Origin: Chamaelirium japonicum
Lineage: Eukaryota > Streptophyta > Magnoliopsida > Liliales > Melanthiaceae
Direction: 5' to 3'
Assembly: GCA_947650365.1 (NCBI GenBank)
Contig: OX393549.1
Coordinates: forward strand, 96,155,514-96,219,513
Length of the DNA: 64,000 nt
Shown here piece by piece: positions 31,614 to 44,396 of the stretch. The first letter of the stretch is position 1. Every line of letters starts with the position of its first letter. The translations under genes and the position numbers were made by a program. The notes below the pieces were generated by a model. The model saw only the letters and a program-made list of their open reading frames with translations, was not told the origin of the DNA and did not search any database.

Positions 31614-32477
31614 ACTCGTTGTCTCTATCTTTGTAATTGTTTTTTTTTTTGATGTAATAAATATTCTTTAGTCTTCCTTTGTCTTTGCTGCTTTTCTTTT
31701 TGCTATCTATGAGTTCCCTGATGTGGTCGTTCAGTGGTCTCGAGGGTCCTACCCCGAGCAAGGCAGCTAAATTATGTAAAAAGTTACAATTTAAAAAGAA
31801 AATGATATGCAAGCAGGAAACACGACATGCTCGGTAAAGCACAAATTGATCCTTGAGCTCGGAAAATCAACAAAACACAAATCTAATAATTCAAAACATC
31901 CAGAACCCAAGGATTAAATATTTTATTTTGAAAAACAAATTAAGTGATGGCTGCCCCCCACCCGGCTAAGTTCCCTCTGCAACTTTGATTACTGGATGTG
32001 TCCTCAGCTCGGCCGTTGGCGGTATTGGCACCTCCTAGCATCCTCATCTAATCCAAACTTTGAGAGGTTACCAAGAGATTTACAGGTCGTCTGAGTGAGT
32101 GGTCGTCCATTCAGGTCCCCTTAGATCACCCCGGAGTGGTTCCTATCATGGTATGTGAATACGAAGGACCCCGATCATGTTTAAAGTCCCCTAGACAGCG
32201 GACTACCCCGACGATCTCAAGGTCGTTCAAAATGGGCACTGAGAACCCCAGTCTTGCTGTAAGTCTGCATGACAGCGGACTGTCCTTTGAGGGAACTGCA
32301 TGTGAGCTGATTTGATTCTTTTATGGAAGCTGCGTGCGAGCTTATTCTTTTAGATAATGATCAAGCATAAATTTGAAAAACAACTCATTCAGCTTCAAAC
32401 ACCCTTTGTTCCACAAAAATGATCTACAAGAGGGCGCCTATGTGCTATGGATAATATTTCCGAAGATGGACGGCATT
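31614..32477. other. Element D region between antisense ORF and pol
   Basis: It contains the 3' end of both convergent genes. Low-complexity T and A runs occur near 31640 and 31920. No ORF or conserved domain is visible. Confidence 0.5.
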
Positions 32478-33384
32478 CTAGGATCGCTCTAGGAGGTCGC
32501 CATCTTTGGTCATCAACCTATAGGCACCCGATCCTCCCGCATCGTGTATGATATAGGAGCCTTCCCAGTTTGCTACGAGATTCCCGGCATTGGGCTCTTG
32601 CATGTTAGCGAACACCTTTCTCATTACAAGATCACCAGATCTGAATGCCCGAAGGCGGACTCTCTTATCATAGGCATGCTTTATTTCTTGTCTATAACCG
32701 ACAAGATGTAGGTTCGTGAACTCTCTCCATTCCCTGAGCTGGTCAAGGGAGCCGATGAGTAGGTCTTCGTTATCGACCTCGCCTATGGCGAGCATCCTTT
32801 TCGAAGGCACCTCCGCTTCTACGAATAAGACGGCATCACAACCGTAAGTGGGCTGAAAGGCAACTCATTGTCGAGCGACATGGAGTGGTTCGATAAGCCC
32901 ACAATACTCCGTTGAGCTCTTTCTCCCATATCCCATTTCTTCCTTCTAACCTCTTCTTGAGGTTGTCCAGAATTACCCGATTAGTCGCTTCGGCTTGCTC
33001 GTTGCTCTGGGGGTATCTCGGAGAGGAAAATCTCAAATCGACTCCATGCTCGGCATAGAAGCTTTTGATCAAGCGGTTATCGAACTGGCGCCCATTATCC
33101 ATGATGAATACACGAAGCAGGCCGAATCTATAAAAAATGCTCTTCAGCAAGAAGTCCTTCACTTGTTTCTCACTGATCTTGGCCAGCGGGGTTGCTTCCA
33201 CCCACTTGGTGAAGTAGTCCATAGCAACCAAGATGAATTTCTTCTGCTGTGTAGATACAGGGAAGGGTCTGACTATGTCGAGCCCCCACTGTTGGAAGGG
33301 CCAAGGGCTTACCAGAGGGTGAAGCTCTTCTGCGGGCAAGTGGTTGATGGTTTCGTGCTTTTGACATTGAAGACACTTCTTCAC
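32478..33384 (-). pseudogene. Element D integrase
   Basis: The core open stretch at 32836-33384 has the zinc end KKCLQCQKH, then WGLDIV (first Asp), IMDNGRQF (second Asp) and PQSNEQAEATNRV (catalytic Glu), so the D,D-35-E set is present; the usual Gly before QAEA is Glu here. After stops the C-terminal part continues at 32478-32810 (FRSGDLVMRKVF, NWEGSYII, GAYRLM). The enzyme would insert the element cDNA into the chromosome. Interruptions between the two stretches and upstream of 33384 make it inactive. Confidence 0.85.
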
Positions 33385-33849
33385 GGTCTTGACAGTATCT
33401 TAAGCAAGGGTGGGCCACTAATACCCTTGCCTCCTTACCTTCTTGGCTAGAGACTGCTCGCCGGAGTGGTTGGTGAACTCTCCGGAGTGAAGGCGATCTA
33501 GCATTTCTTCGGCCTCAGGGGGCTCTACGCACCTGAGGTTGGGACCGCCAAAGGACTTTCTTAAAAGGCAGCCCTAACAGATGAGATACTGACCGACACT
33601 CTTCTCTATTCGCCAAGCTTCTTCCCTATCATCGAGGAGCTAGCCTTCTCATAGGTAGCAAATGATTGGTGCTGTCCAACCGGCAAGGAGTACCTCGGAT
33701 GAGGTTTGATTTACTGCTCTCTTACCAAGTTGGATTTGGGGGCAATTTTGCACTTCGATCACTATCTATCGGACTTCGAGACCTCTAAGTAGGGAGGCAG
33801 TGTTGGCGAGGGCGTCAGCTCGCTTGTTGTCGGACCAAGTGATTTGCTC

Positions 33850-34200
33850 GAATGAAATCTTTCCGAACTTCATGGACATGCCCTTCACGAGATATACATA
33901 GCTCGCCATTCGCGTATCCTAGGAGGCGTAGTCATCGTTGACTTGGCAAATGATTAGCTGAGAGTCACTGAAGACTTCAAGCTTTCTCACGCCGACGCCA
34001 CTAGAAAACTCCAGGTTGGATAAGAGCGCTTCGTACGCAGCCTCATTGTTCATGGCTGCAAAATCTAGCCGAGCAGATTTTTCAAGGATTACCTCTTTGG
34101 CGATTAGCACGACCTCGATCCCTGCTCCGGAGACGTTGGACAAGTCGTCGACGAAGAGCTTCTAATCTCCAGCAGCTGTTAATTCAGTCTGGAAACGATC
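33850..34200 (-). pseudogene. Element D second (archaeal-like) RNase H
   Basis: The open piece at 33919-34143 contains NNEAAYEALLSNLEF and LEVFSDSQLIICQVN, the Glu and Asp motifs of the extra RNase H found in plant Tat-lineage elements between the reverse transcriptase block and integrase. Flanking sequence is interrupted by stops. Confidence 0.75.
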
Positions 34201-34299
34201 GCAAGGTTCCTTGAGGAACCTCGTCTTCCCTTGGTGCTCTTTGGTTGGTTCCTCTTCTTGCAGCGGGATTGGATCTTCAGGCGGAAAGTTTGCCAAAAA

Positions 34300-35620
34300 A
34301 TCAGCATGGGCTTGCGCTTTGATCGCTATTCACGGGTCGTACTCCAATCTGTAGGCAGCGATCTTGGAAGACCAACGGTAAAGCTTCCTGACCATCGAAG
34401 GTTTTGAGAGCGAGCTCTTCAGGGGGTGCCCGGTGATGATTCTGATGGGATGCGCCAAAAAGTAAGGATGGAGCTTTCTCGCGGTCAGGACCAAAGCCAG
34501 GGCGACCTTCTCGATAGGTCGATACCGTAGCTCGGCAGGGAGCATAGTGTGGCTTACAAAGTACATGGGCTTCTCTAGCTTTGCTTCCTCCAAGACGAGG
34601 ACTCTGCTCATCGCATGCTTGGTCACATTTAAGTAGACACCAAGTTCGTCTCCAACCTTGGGCGCTACCAGAATAGGAGGATGTGCTAGGTAATCCTTGA
34701 CCCTCTAGAACGCAAGCCCGCACTTCTCGTCCCAATGGATGGTATCTCCTTTTCGAAGCACCTCAAACAGAGGCTGGCAATTGTCAGAAGATTTCGAGAT
34801 AAACCGACCCAGCGCTGCGATCCGTCAGCTCAACATCTGGACTTTTTTCCTTTTCCTTGGCAAGGGCATCTCGACAAGTGCTCTGATTTGGTCGAGGTCG
34901 GCCTCGATCCCATGATGGGTGACCAGGTACCCTAGGAACTTTCCAGAGCACTTCGCCAGGTTAAGCTTTATTTTGAATTTTCTCAAAACTTCAAACACTT
35001 CTTTGAGGTCGATCGGCAATATGCCCTTCTCGTTCTCGACTCTTCACCAAGAGGTCGTCTACATAGACCTCGACACTCTTGCCGATCTGATCTTTGAACA
35101 TGTTGGTGACTAACCTTTGATAGGTCGCTCTGGCATTTTTGAGCCCGAATAGCATCACCTAGTAGCAGAACAACTTCTGGTACCCCGCTCCAGAATAGAA
35201 AGTAGTCTTCTCTTGATCGTTAGGATAAAGAGGTATCTGGTTATATCCCGAGTATCCATTCATGAATGAAAGAGCCCAGAATCCAACGACGGTGTCTACC
35301 AGAGCTCCGATTCTGGGAAGAAGTAATCCATCCTTCGGGTATACACTCGAACGGCTCCACTCTTCTTTGGCACAACCATGATATTGGAGATCTACTCAAG
35401 AAAGTGAGCCTCGCGAATGAAGCCAGCTCGCTCCAGCTTTTTCACCTCCGTTGCCACCACGGCAGCCTTCGCAGTCGGAATATGCTAAGCTTTCTGCTTG
35501 ACCAGAGGGAAATTGTGCAAGGTGTGCAGACGATGACAGGTGACCTCGGGGTCGATCCCGAGCATGTCGACGAACCTCCAGGCGAACATGTCCCATTATT
35601 CTTTGAGGAAAACTATTAAG
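34300..35620 (-). pseudogene. Element D reverse transcriptase and RNase H, decayed
   Basis: The catalytic YVDDLLVKS box is at about 35042-35068 on the minus strand. Downstream, FEVLRKFKIKLNLAKC, GKFLGYLVTHHGIE and LVEMPLPRKRK (34825-35019) follow the standard gypsy order, and the first RNase H/connection region at 34330-34626 reads YRPIEKVALALVLTARKL. Several frame changes and stops separate these pieces. The N-terminal fingers (about 35300-35600) are only partly recognisable. Confidence 0.85.
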
Positions 35621-36399
35621 TGGATGACTTTAGCGTCGGTTAATGATGTCCCAAAATGGGTAACCCTTGGAATCCCATCATCTTCGATGTCAATGTCTTG
35701 GAGGGGCTTGGCAATACGGGACCTCTTCCTCGCAATACCCATAGGGTGTTCGTTTGCACAATGCTCTTGACAAGCACCATTTCCTCCCGTGCTGGCTAAC
35801 CGCTTGGGTGAAGGGGTAGGATCTGGCAGCTCGACTGCATGTGAAAATCCTTCATTGATAGCGCCCTCTCCGTCCACGCTAGTTGTCCGCTTTGGACTGG
35901 AGAGTGGTCTCGGAAGCTCTGTAACAGTCTCCACCCCTCCCGCGTTGGTTTTTCGCTTGGGTGAGGTGGGGTTCTCATAGTGTCGGAGAATCCCTACAAT
36001 CCTTGCCTTTGGATCATCAGGAAGCTTGCGCGGAGAAGCAGCTAACTGCTAAGAAGGTGTCGGTCTCTTGGCCTCTCCAGGAGTGCCGGTGTCAAAGAGG
36101 TGATAGACATCCTGCTCACACCAGGTAGCGGCGATCTGATCACCTCGAATGACTATAGCTTCTAAAGGAATAGGGAACATGAGGGCTTGATGACTTGGTA
36201 AGGATACCGCATTCATCTGCCTAAGCCAAGGTCACCCGAGGATGGCATTAAAGGCGGATTGCCCGTCCACGACAGCGAACCGGGTTTGCTGAACGTCGGG
36301 GCCCGCTGTCATGGTCATGGTGATTTCCCTGATGATCTTAGCCACTTCGCCAGTGAAGCTGCTCAACGAGCCCACTATTGGAGACAGATCGGCTCGCCG

Positions 36400-36600
36400 T
36401 AGTCCCATTCGTTACAAAGCCGATAGGAACAGGATATCGACTGCACTCCCAGAATCGACTAAAATACACCGCACCTTAATATTGGCCATCATGAGGCGTA
36501 TGACCAAAGGGTCATTGTGCGAAGTAGCGACCCCAGTCATATTGTCTTCTGAGAACCATACGAAGTCGCAGGCTCCCAGTCAGGGGGTTTGAAGCAAAGT
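36400..36600 (-). pseudogene. Element D protease remnant
   Basis: The minus strand around 36425-36475 reads ILVDSGSAVDILF, the aspartic protease active-site strand. The surrounding reading frame is broken. Confidence 0.7.
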
Positions 36601-36959
36601 AGGTAGTAGCGAGATAGAGTGCACCTTTTGTGTTCGCTCTACCTCTCTTACTTGTCATCGTACCTCATTGCTCGACCTCAGCTCGCCTAGGTGCCCAGCA
36701 ATGGTATGGCAAACCAGTGGCCTACCCGGGGGAGGTAGGGGTAGTGCGGGCTCCACTGGTCCCGACCGGTCTCCTTCTCTCGGGACACGCACAGTGACGA
36801 TCTCGAATCATCGCAGCTGCGAGATGAACTGGTCCAGATGACCCAGCCCGACAAGGTCTTCCAGATGGTTCTTCAGAGCTCGATATCAGTTGCTGTAATG
36901 TCCGACACCTCTATAAGACGAACATCACCTAATGTTGTCAGTGGATCCGGGCTCTCCTT

Positions 36960-38493
36960 ACTGAAGTGGAAGAGGGTACTGGACAAAGTGCTCATTCCAA
37001 ACTTGGTGAAAGATTTGTCCGGGAGATAGGGTCATTATGGTAAAATCCCGTTCTCCTGGGCTGAGAGGCAAGCGCCAGTTTACCGGCCTTTCAGCCTCCA
37101 CGATTGGCACCACAGGGTGCCATAGCTGGCGTCGCAGGAGGTGTGACGACTGGCATCGCAAGGGGTGCTTCATGTTGCTCCATGGCGTTAACGACAAGAG
37201 GCCGCAAAGCGGGTGGGGGTCGCTGCTGGACCATCGTTCCCTTTCGGTCGAGCACCACATCTTTGAGTTTGATGTGTTGCTAGACCAAGGCGAAGAGCTC
37301 GACCATCGAGCGGGAGTCAGAGATGACAAGGGCATCGTGTAGCTTACTTTCCTTTGGGAGCGCACTCCTGAAGGCACTCACAGCCATCCGATCCTACCCA
37401 GCTGGGTCCTCAAGGGCGAGGTAGGCACTGCGGAATTGCGTTGAGAAGCATCGATGGGTCTCCCGAGCTCCCATAGTCAGCCTGAATAATGATTCGATCC
37501 TCTTTGGTGGTTGTCGGTTACAGCGGTACTGTTCCAAGAATAGCACGGACAGAGTGGTGAAGTTGGGAATAGAATGGGATGGCAACTTGTGGAACCAGTT
37601 CAAAACTAAACCGGTCAAGCTGCTGGGGAAATCCCGACACAAAACATGGTCCTGGTGATGGAAGAATAACAACGTCCTGTACGCTAGCAGTTAGTCTACT
37701 GGATCCTGTGACCTATCAAACAACACAAACTTTGGCGGATTCCAGTGCTGAGGAAACCCCCTGGTAAACCTCGCTCGTGAAGGGTGAGCTCTCTTCACGA
37801 GCGGTGACATTTTCTAAGAGGTCGACAAGCATTCTAGGTAGTTGCTAGCGCTCAGGGTGATTTTCCAAAGGCAGTTGTGCAGGCCCTAAGCGATCATGCA
37901 CGCTTTCTCTAGGCCGGTCCGCACCCTCGCTGCGGCAGTGCTCCGGGGTGAATTCCTGCTGATCGCTCCATCGTTTTACCGGTAGTCGCCTTGGCATGGG
38001 GAGAGGTTTGTGTGAGGCCATCACCTCACCGATCTTCGCATGGGGAAACACTTCCACCGAGGGTTTTCGCTCGCGCTGATGGTGCGGGTTACGGTCTCGC
38101 CCTCGAAACCTAGCCTCTAACTCGTCAGACCCCATACTTCGGCTTCGTCGATGAGGAAGGGCTGAAGGCAGAGTCGGCTCGTTGCTGGAACGCTATATGA
38201 CAGGGCACTGAAGCCGCCCGAGGATCGGCTCCCTTGTCTTGTTCGCGACTACGCCTCCCATGGGGGCTCCTGTTGGGATGCCCGCCCCCCATGGGATCAA
38301 CTCTTTCGCTCATTGCAGGAACCTGGCGCAGCCGTGTCAATTTGTCCATCATGGCCCGTTGGGTGGCCAATATCTCCATGAGGAGCTGGTCACTAACCGG
38401 GGCTGGGGGTTGGGTAGCTTGACCCGGTGTCCCATTTCGTGTAGATACGGTATGAGCCCTCGCTTGTCTCTGTCCCCGCATTGAAGGAGTCAT
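36960..38493 (-). pseudogene. Element D gag, decayed
   Basis: The first open piece (38125-38493) is the polar N-terminus, with TQRAMMDKLTRLRQ. The piece at 37394-37672 contains the capsid motif LVLNWFHKLPSHSI followed by FLEQYRCNR and ETHRCFSTQFRSAY, typical of Retrotrans_gag. Frameshifts separate the pieces. Confidence 0.8.
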
Positions 38494-38561
38494 GCATCAG
38501 GGCCTCCTGCAAAGGGAAGGTTCTTAACCGTGCGCTTGTGGGCGTTCTCAAAGGAACCAAT

Positions 38562-38585
38562 CGAGATCTCACAGATGACGCCAAA
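38562..38585 (-). promoter_or_regulatory. Primer-binding region of element D
   Basis: The minus strand reads TTTGGCGTCATCTGTGAGATC directly after the LTR end (CCCCCATCA). It starts TGG as a tRNA primer site should. The tRNA is not assigned. Confidence 0.55.
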
Positions 38586-38885
38586 TGATGGGGGAAAAAT
38601 CTTGCTGGCAAGACCGCTCGACCTGTAACGCAACGAAAACGTGCACGGCTGGCTCCGGGAGAAGAGCAGACCCTCCGACACTCAAGTCAGTGAGGGTTTT
38701 TTAAAGGGAGAGTTTTAGTAATCAGAAAATATCTGGTTTTTTGAGTTTCGAACCTGTACTTTAAAGCCGATGATCATATCTTTATAGACCTTTTGCAGAC
38801 CGCCAGAGTTTGACACGTTGCCGCTTTTTCTCGCACCTTCTACACTTTCACATGCCAGCCCACATGGGCCCTTTAATGGCCTTTG
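38586..38885 (-). repeat. Element D 5' LTR, inner part
   Basis: It ends inward with CCCCCATCA on the minus strand. It is broken at 38885 by element A (target CTTTG at 38881-38885) and resumes at 48280. The two parts total about 1.1 kb. Confidence 0.75.
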
Positions 38886-40416
38886 TGTTGGAAGTTAATC
38901 CAGGTCAGAGGCTCACAGCGGAAGCGATTTGGCGGTCGAAAGACCGTTCATGGTGCACGTTACACTATTTAATTTTTCATAGAAACTAATCTACATATGT
39001 GTGCATGTGTATGCACAAGAATCGAAAACCCCTAACGGCAATCTAGCGTAATGATTAACTAGCATGCATGCAAATCATAATGCTTGCTAGATCTACATGT
39101 TAGATTACACATACCTTTCGTACGGATCTTTTAACCGCGGAGAATTGTCTTCTTTGTCGATGGAGACGGAAGATCGTTCGCGAAGATGCCGATGGTACGA
39201 ATGGAGATGTTGCCTTCTTGTTCACCCGGTCTCACACGATGCACGGAACGTCGCTCTCGGATCTTTGAGTGCCTCCGAAGAACGACCCTTCTCCTTCTTC
39301 AGAACTCCACGCGAGGAAGACGAAGTTGCAAGCGGGAAACGGAAGATAAATCGGGAGAGAACTAGAGAGATGAGAGAGGAGGGGGTTCGGTTTTTTCTGG
39401 CACATGGGGCCGGCGCCCATAGGTCCTTTTATAGGGCCGACCAACCCCCTTGGATAAGGATCCAAGGGGATAATGACCCCCTCTCATTATCTCTCCATTA
39501 TCTCATTTTTATCTCTCGTTGTATTTATCCGTTTTCCCACTTTTTAGGGCTCGAGTTAACCTGTGTAGCCACCCAGAGTGCGACGCAGGCTGTACTCCAA
39601 TTCACCCAGACTTACTATGTTCTCCATCATACCCCTGCTCTCCGCTTAGTTGTGGTAAACCCGTTGTCCCTCCACTTGATGCCATGATTCACTTCGAGCG
39701 GTGAAGACTACCGTCAGACTCGAATGATCATATGACTTGGTTCCTTCCAGGTTGACTTATACATCGTACCTCTGATTACCCCGTCGAGTAATCGAACCCG
39801 GTCAACAGTCAAACTGGTGACCACCAGGCCTGGTTTTGGTACAGTGTAAGTCACACCAAGGAATGCACCTCCCATCAGGGGTATGGATGGCCTACAGGAG
39901 TGACACGCTAATGCAACGCCAGCCGGGTAACCCAGTACACCGTGGTTTTGGATCACTGCATACGGATCCTCACACATTGGTGTGCCAAAGCACCACGCAA
40001 CTGGTTAGTCCATCAGACGTGGTTCCTCAGGGTTTAGGACCGTTTTACCCTAAGCAGAAACACGGCTTAGTGTACCAGTGTCTGCTCACTGATCTGTACA
40101 CCGTGTTAGTTCCGTTCAGCCACAGACACTGTGCCTGGTGATGACCATGGTGAAGACATCCCATGAACTGTCATCGCCAACAGCTTACCATGATGAGGCG
40201 ACCAACCTGATCATAGCTGCGAACTTATTTAGGTTATATGGGACCAATCCACTCAGTCTTCAACTCAGTGGACTACCATATAACCATGGCTCTCTGTTCA
40301 TAAAAGAACACGTAACTATGTTACGCACCTATATGCATCTCATATATTAATAACTATTAATCTTTATTAGACCAAAACATAAAGTTTTACAAGCTTAGAA
40401 CACATCAATCCTAACA
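38886..40416 (-). repeat. Element A 3' LTR with an exact 600-bp deletion
   Basis: It matches the other LTR on both sides of GCTCGA at 39549-39554. The missing 600 bases correspond to the interval between GCTCGA at 46807 and GCTCGA at 47407 in the 5' LTR, one copy being kept. By eye the first 660 bases differ from the other LTR at roughly 15-20 sites, mostly transitions. TATA box at 39425-39434 on the minus strand. Confidence 0.95.
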
Positions 40417-40430
40417 ATCTCCTACTTGGT
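40417..40430 (-). other. Polypurine tract of element A
   Basis: The minus strand reads ACCAAGTAGGAGAT between the gag-pol stop (40431-40433) and the 3' LTR. Confidence 0.8.
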
Positions 40431-43400
40431 CTAGCGAAGCAAAACGGTTTTGACTCCCATCGCGTCAACATGTCGCTCGAATGCCTTGGTAGGTATTGCC
40501 TTTGTGAAAGGATCAGCAACATTATCTGTAGATGCAATCTGTGTCACCGCTACTCGCCCTTGCTTTTGAAACTGCCGAATCAAGTGGAACTTGCGCTCAA
40601 TGTGCTTCCCCTTTTGGTGATGTCTTGGCTCCTTTGCTTGTGCTACCGCCCCACTATTGTCGCAGTAAAGCACAATAGATAACTGGTCCTCTGGTATGCA
40701 CTCCAAATCCGTAAGGAATTTCTTGAGCCATACCGCCTCTTTGGCTGCCTCGCACGCTGCAACGTACTCAGCCTCTGTGGTAGAGTCTGCGATGCATTTC
40801 TGCTTCACACTCTGCCAACTAACCGCTGCTCCTCCTAGCATAAACACAAAACCTGATGTCGATTTCCTGGATTCCAAATCTGACATAAAGTCAGAATCTG
40901 TATATCCAATCGGCGTCAGTTCTTGTCCAGTGTAAACTAACTCATAGTCCCTTGTTCTACGAAGGTACTTGAGTATACACTTCACTGCTGTCCAGTGATC
41001 TGGACCTAGATTCGACTGAAACCGACCCATCATTCCTACTGCGAAACAGATATCAGGCCTTGTACAATGCATAGCATACATTAGACTACCTAATGCCGAA
41101 GCATAAGGTATCTTCTGCATTTCTGCTCTCTCCTCAGGTGTCTTAGGACATTGATCCTTAGACAGTTTTACGCCATGTCTAAATGGCACAAAACCCTTCT
41201 TGGAGTTTTGCATGTCAAATCTAGCCATAACCTTATCTATATACGCAGCCTGTGATAGCGAGAGAATCCTGTTCTGGCGATCACGTGTTACCTTGATCCC
41301 CAAAACATAACTCGCTTCACCTAGGTCTTTCATATCGAACTGTGTTGACAACCAGACTTTTACCGTTGACAATGTTCCTACATCATTCCCAATGAGTAGA
41401 ATATCGTCTACATAAAGTATCAAATATATCACTGTAGTCTTATCACTCCTCTTGTATACACATGGTTCATCCTCGTTTTGAGTAAATCCATATGACTGGA
41501 TTGCCTGATCAAAACGGATGTTCCAACTTCTAGATGCTTGCTTTAGTCCATAAATGGACTTCTGCAACTTACAAACTAGATGTTCCTGACCCTCTGACTC
41601 AAAACCTGGTGGCTGCATCATATAAATGTCTTCTTCCAAATTCCTGTTAAGGAATGCTGTCTTGACATCCATTTGCCAGATCTCCCAGTCATAATGGGCT
41701 GCAATGGATAGGAGGATCCGAATAGACTTTATCATAGCTACCGGCGAGAAGGTTTCGTCAAAGTCGATTCCTTCTCTCTGGGTATAACCCTTGGCAACTA
41801 ATCTAGCTTTATAAGTCTCAATTGTTCCATCAGATCCTCTCTTCCTTTTATACACCCACTTACACCCAATAGGTTTAATATTGGATGATGGTGTAACAAG
41901 AGTCCAGACAGCGTTATGGGACATTGATGCAATTTCTGCCTCCATAGCCTTTTGCCAGTCAGAGCTGTCAGAAGCTCCCACTGCCTCATCGTAGCTCAGT
42001 GGGTCATCCTCCTGACCCTCTGGATCAACCAATAAGGTTTCTCCATAGTATCTGTCAGGAGCTCTGATGTTTCTCCCACTACGACGAGGTGGTGGTGGTG
42101 TTACAGGATTAATAGGTTCTACAGTATCTGGTATATTATTATCTGTAATGTCAGCTCCCACTATGCTTTCGGATGCGCTATCTGTACTAGTACCCAGCAG
42201 TTCATCCAGAACTACCTTACTAGTAGGCTTGTGGTCCACAATATAATCCTGTTCTAGGAAATAGGCGTTCGTAGAAACGATCACCTTCTTTTCCTCAGGA
42301 TCATAAAATAGACCACCTTTGGTCTCCTTAGAATACCCTACAAATAAGCATACTCTAGTTTTAGATTCCATCTTTTCCCTCTTATCCCTTCGCACATGTG
42401 CAGGGCATCCCCATACTCTGAAATGCTGTAGCAATGGCTTTCGCTTTGACCACAGTTCTCTAGGGGTCTGAGGCACTGACTTAGACGGAACGTGATTCAG
42501 AATATAAACTGCTGTTTGTAGGGCATACCCCCAAAAGGTCATTGGTAAACTGGCGTAACTCATCATGCTACGAACCATGTCCAACAAGGTTCGATTCCTT
42601 CTCTCGGAAACTCCATTCTGTTGTGGGGTACCTGGAGCAGTTAACTGGAATTTTATCCCATGCTCCACCAAATACCCTAGGAACTCGTCAAATAGGTATT
42701 CACCTCCTCGATCAGATCAAAGGGTTTTTATAAATTTACCTGTCTGCTTTTCTACTTCAGCCCTGAACTCTTTGAACATGTCAAAGGATTCTGACTTCCG
42801 ATGCATCAGGTAAATATAACCATATCTTGAGTAATCATCAGTGAAAGTGATGAAGTACTCATGGCCTCCTATCGCCTTGACGTTCATGGGTCCACATACA
42901 TCTGAATGGATTAACTCTAATACCTCAGTAGCTCTTACTCCTTTGCCTTTAAAGGACCTCTTGGTCATCTTGCCTTCCAGGCAGGATTCACAGGTGGGAA
43001 GGATCTCCGTAGGATCTGTTTCCAGAAGCCCGGCCTTCACCATTCTATGGATCCTGTCTAAGGCAATATGCCCAAGTCGCAAGTGCCATAGGTGGGTTAA
43101 ATTTTCCGAAGGATTCTTACGCTTAGATGAATTAACATTAAATGTTGAAGTTATTATGTTATCTTTTTCAAATTTAGGACTTACAACATAGAGATGATTC
43201 TGAACCATTCCTCTTATTATAAAAGTTCCATTCAGTTTAGACGACACACCAGAAGCATCAAAATAAACTGAATAACCTTCATTAACTAAAGAAGAAACAG
43301 AAATTAAGTTACGTCGCAAGGACGATACATAAAAGACATCTCTAAGAGTCAAAGTCTTATTATTCGAAAAACTAAGATTAACGTCTCCAATAGCTTCAGC

Positions 43401-44396
43401 AGTAGCCACGGCCTCAGTTCCCATGCTCAAGGTCACCTCTCCATCAAGCAACCTTCTACTTTCCCGAAACCCCTGAAGAGAGTTACAGACATGGTTAGTG
43501 GATCCAGAATCCACAATCCAACTAGCAAAAGTACTATTACTTGAAAGAAATGATTCAACAACTAAGAGTTGTAGATTACCTTCACCAGCATTCTGAGGCT
43601 TCTTGCAGTCCTTCTTCCAATGACCCTTCTGGCCACACCGGAAGCACTTCGTGCCCGGTTTCTTTGATTCTCTAGACCCAGAGGCCCCAGCAGAGTCCTG
43701 CACAGGCAGTGACTTAGGTTTCCTTTTATGCTTCTTGCCTTGAGGTTTACCAGGCTTCTTGAAGGATCTGCATTGCACGTGAACTGCTTCGCCCTTCTGC
43801 TTGAAGCCATCCTCAGCTGCCTGGAGAGCTCCCAGAAGCTCTGTATTTGTCATAGCCAACTTGTTCAAATTAAAGTTGGTGACAAAGCCTTCAAAGGCTC
43901 CAAACAGTGACGAGAGGAAGATGTCTGTCATCACCTCGCCTTCTAGCACAATGTCCATGGTGGCTAGTTCGTTCTGGAACCCAAATATTTTCATCATGTG
44001 TTCCCGAACCAGCGTCCCATTGGACATCTTAGTGCCGACGAGTTTCTTGATGGTAAGGTATCGCGTAACGCGATTGTGACCTTCGAACATCTCCTTCAGA
44101 TACAACATCATGTCAGAAGCGTCGGGCATCTCCTCGACTTGCTTCTGCAGAGTTGTTTGCAAGGATGCTATAATATAGCATTTACATATTTCATTAGATT
44201 CCTTCCAGTCAGTGAATGCCTTTAACTGTGCCTCTGTGGCATTGGGTCCTGGCAAATCTGGCTCAGGGTCATTAAGGGCTGTCATATGTTTACCAATCCT
44301 TAGGACAAGGTACAGGTTGCGCTTCCAGTCCTCATAGTTGGGACCGGTAAGTTTGTGGTCATTTAGGATAGCGGACAGGGGATCTAACTTAGTCAT
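40431..44396 (-). pseudogene. Element A gag-pol polyprotein, one nonsense codon
   Basis: A single frame of 1321 codons reads from ATG 44396 to TAG 40431. Gag covers residues 1-210, the zinc knuckle C251-C254-H259-C264 is complete, protease has DSGSTNH at 296, and the pre-integrase motif HLRLGH is at 438 with a Cys pair at 469/472. The integrase catalytic residues are near 499 (SDVCGP), 562 (SDRGGE) and 598 (NGVSERRNR). Reverse transcriptase has YVDD at 995-998, and RNase H residues include a Glu in STTEAEY and an Asp in YCDNSGA. This is the standard copia order. The only break I see is TGA at 42717-42719, codon 560, inside the integrase core in the conserved KTL-SDRGGEY stretch where element B has Arg; CGA to TGA explains it. 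Translation would stop before reverse transcriptase, so readthrough would be needed for full activity. Confidence 0.95.

Larger units (their letters stand above)
29976..38885 (-). mobile_element. Tat-lineage Ty3/gypsy element D, main part
   Basis: Minus-strand element. From right to left it has part of the 5' LTR (38586-38885), primer site, gag, protease, reverse transcriptase, RNase H, a second RNase H and integrase, then an antisense ORF on the plus strand. Two RNase H domains point to the plant Tat lineage. Its 3' LTR is not in the window: element C is inserted beyond the antisense ORF. It is the most decayed retroelement here, with stops and frameshifts throughout. The rest of its 5' LTR is at 48280-49078. 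Confidence 0.88.
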
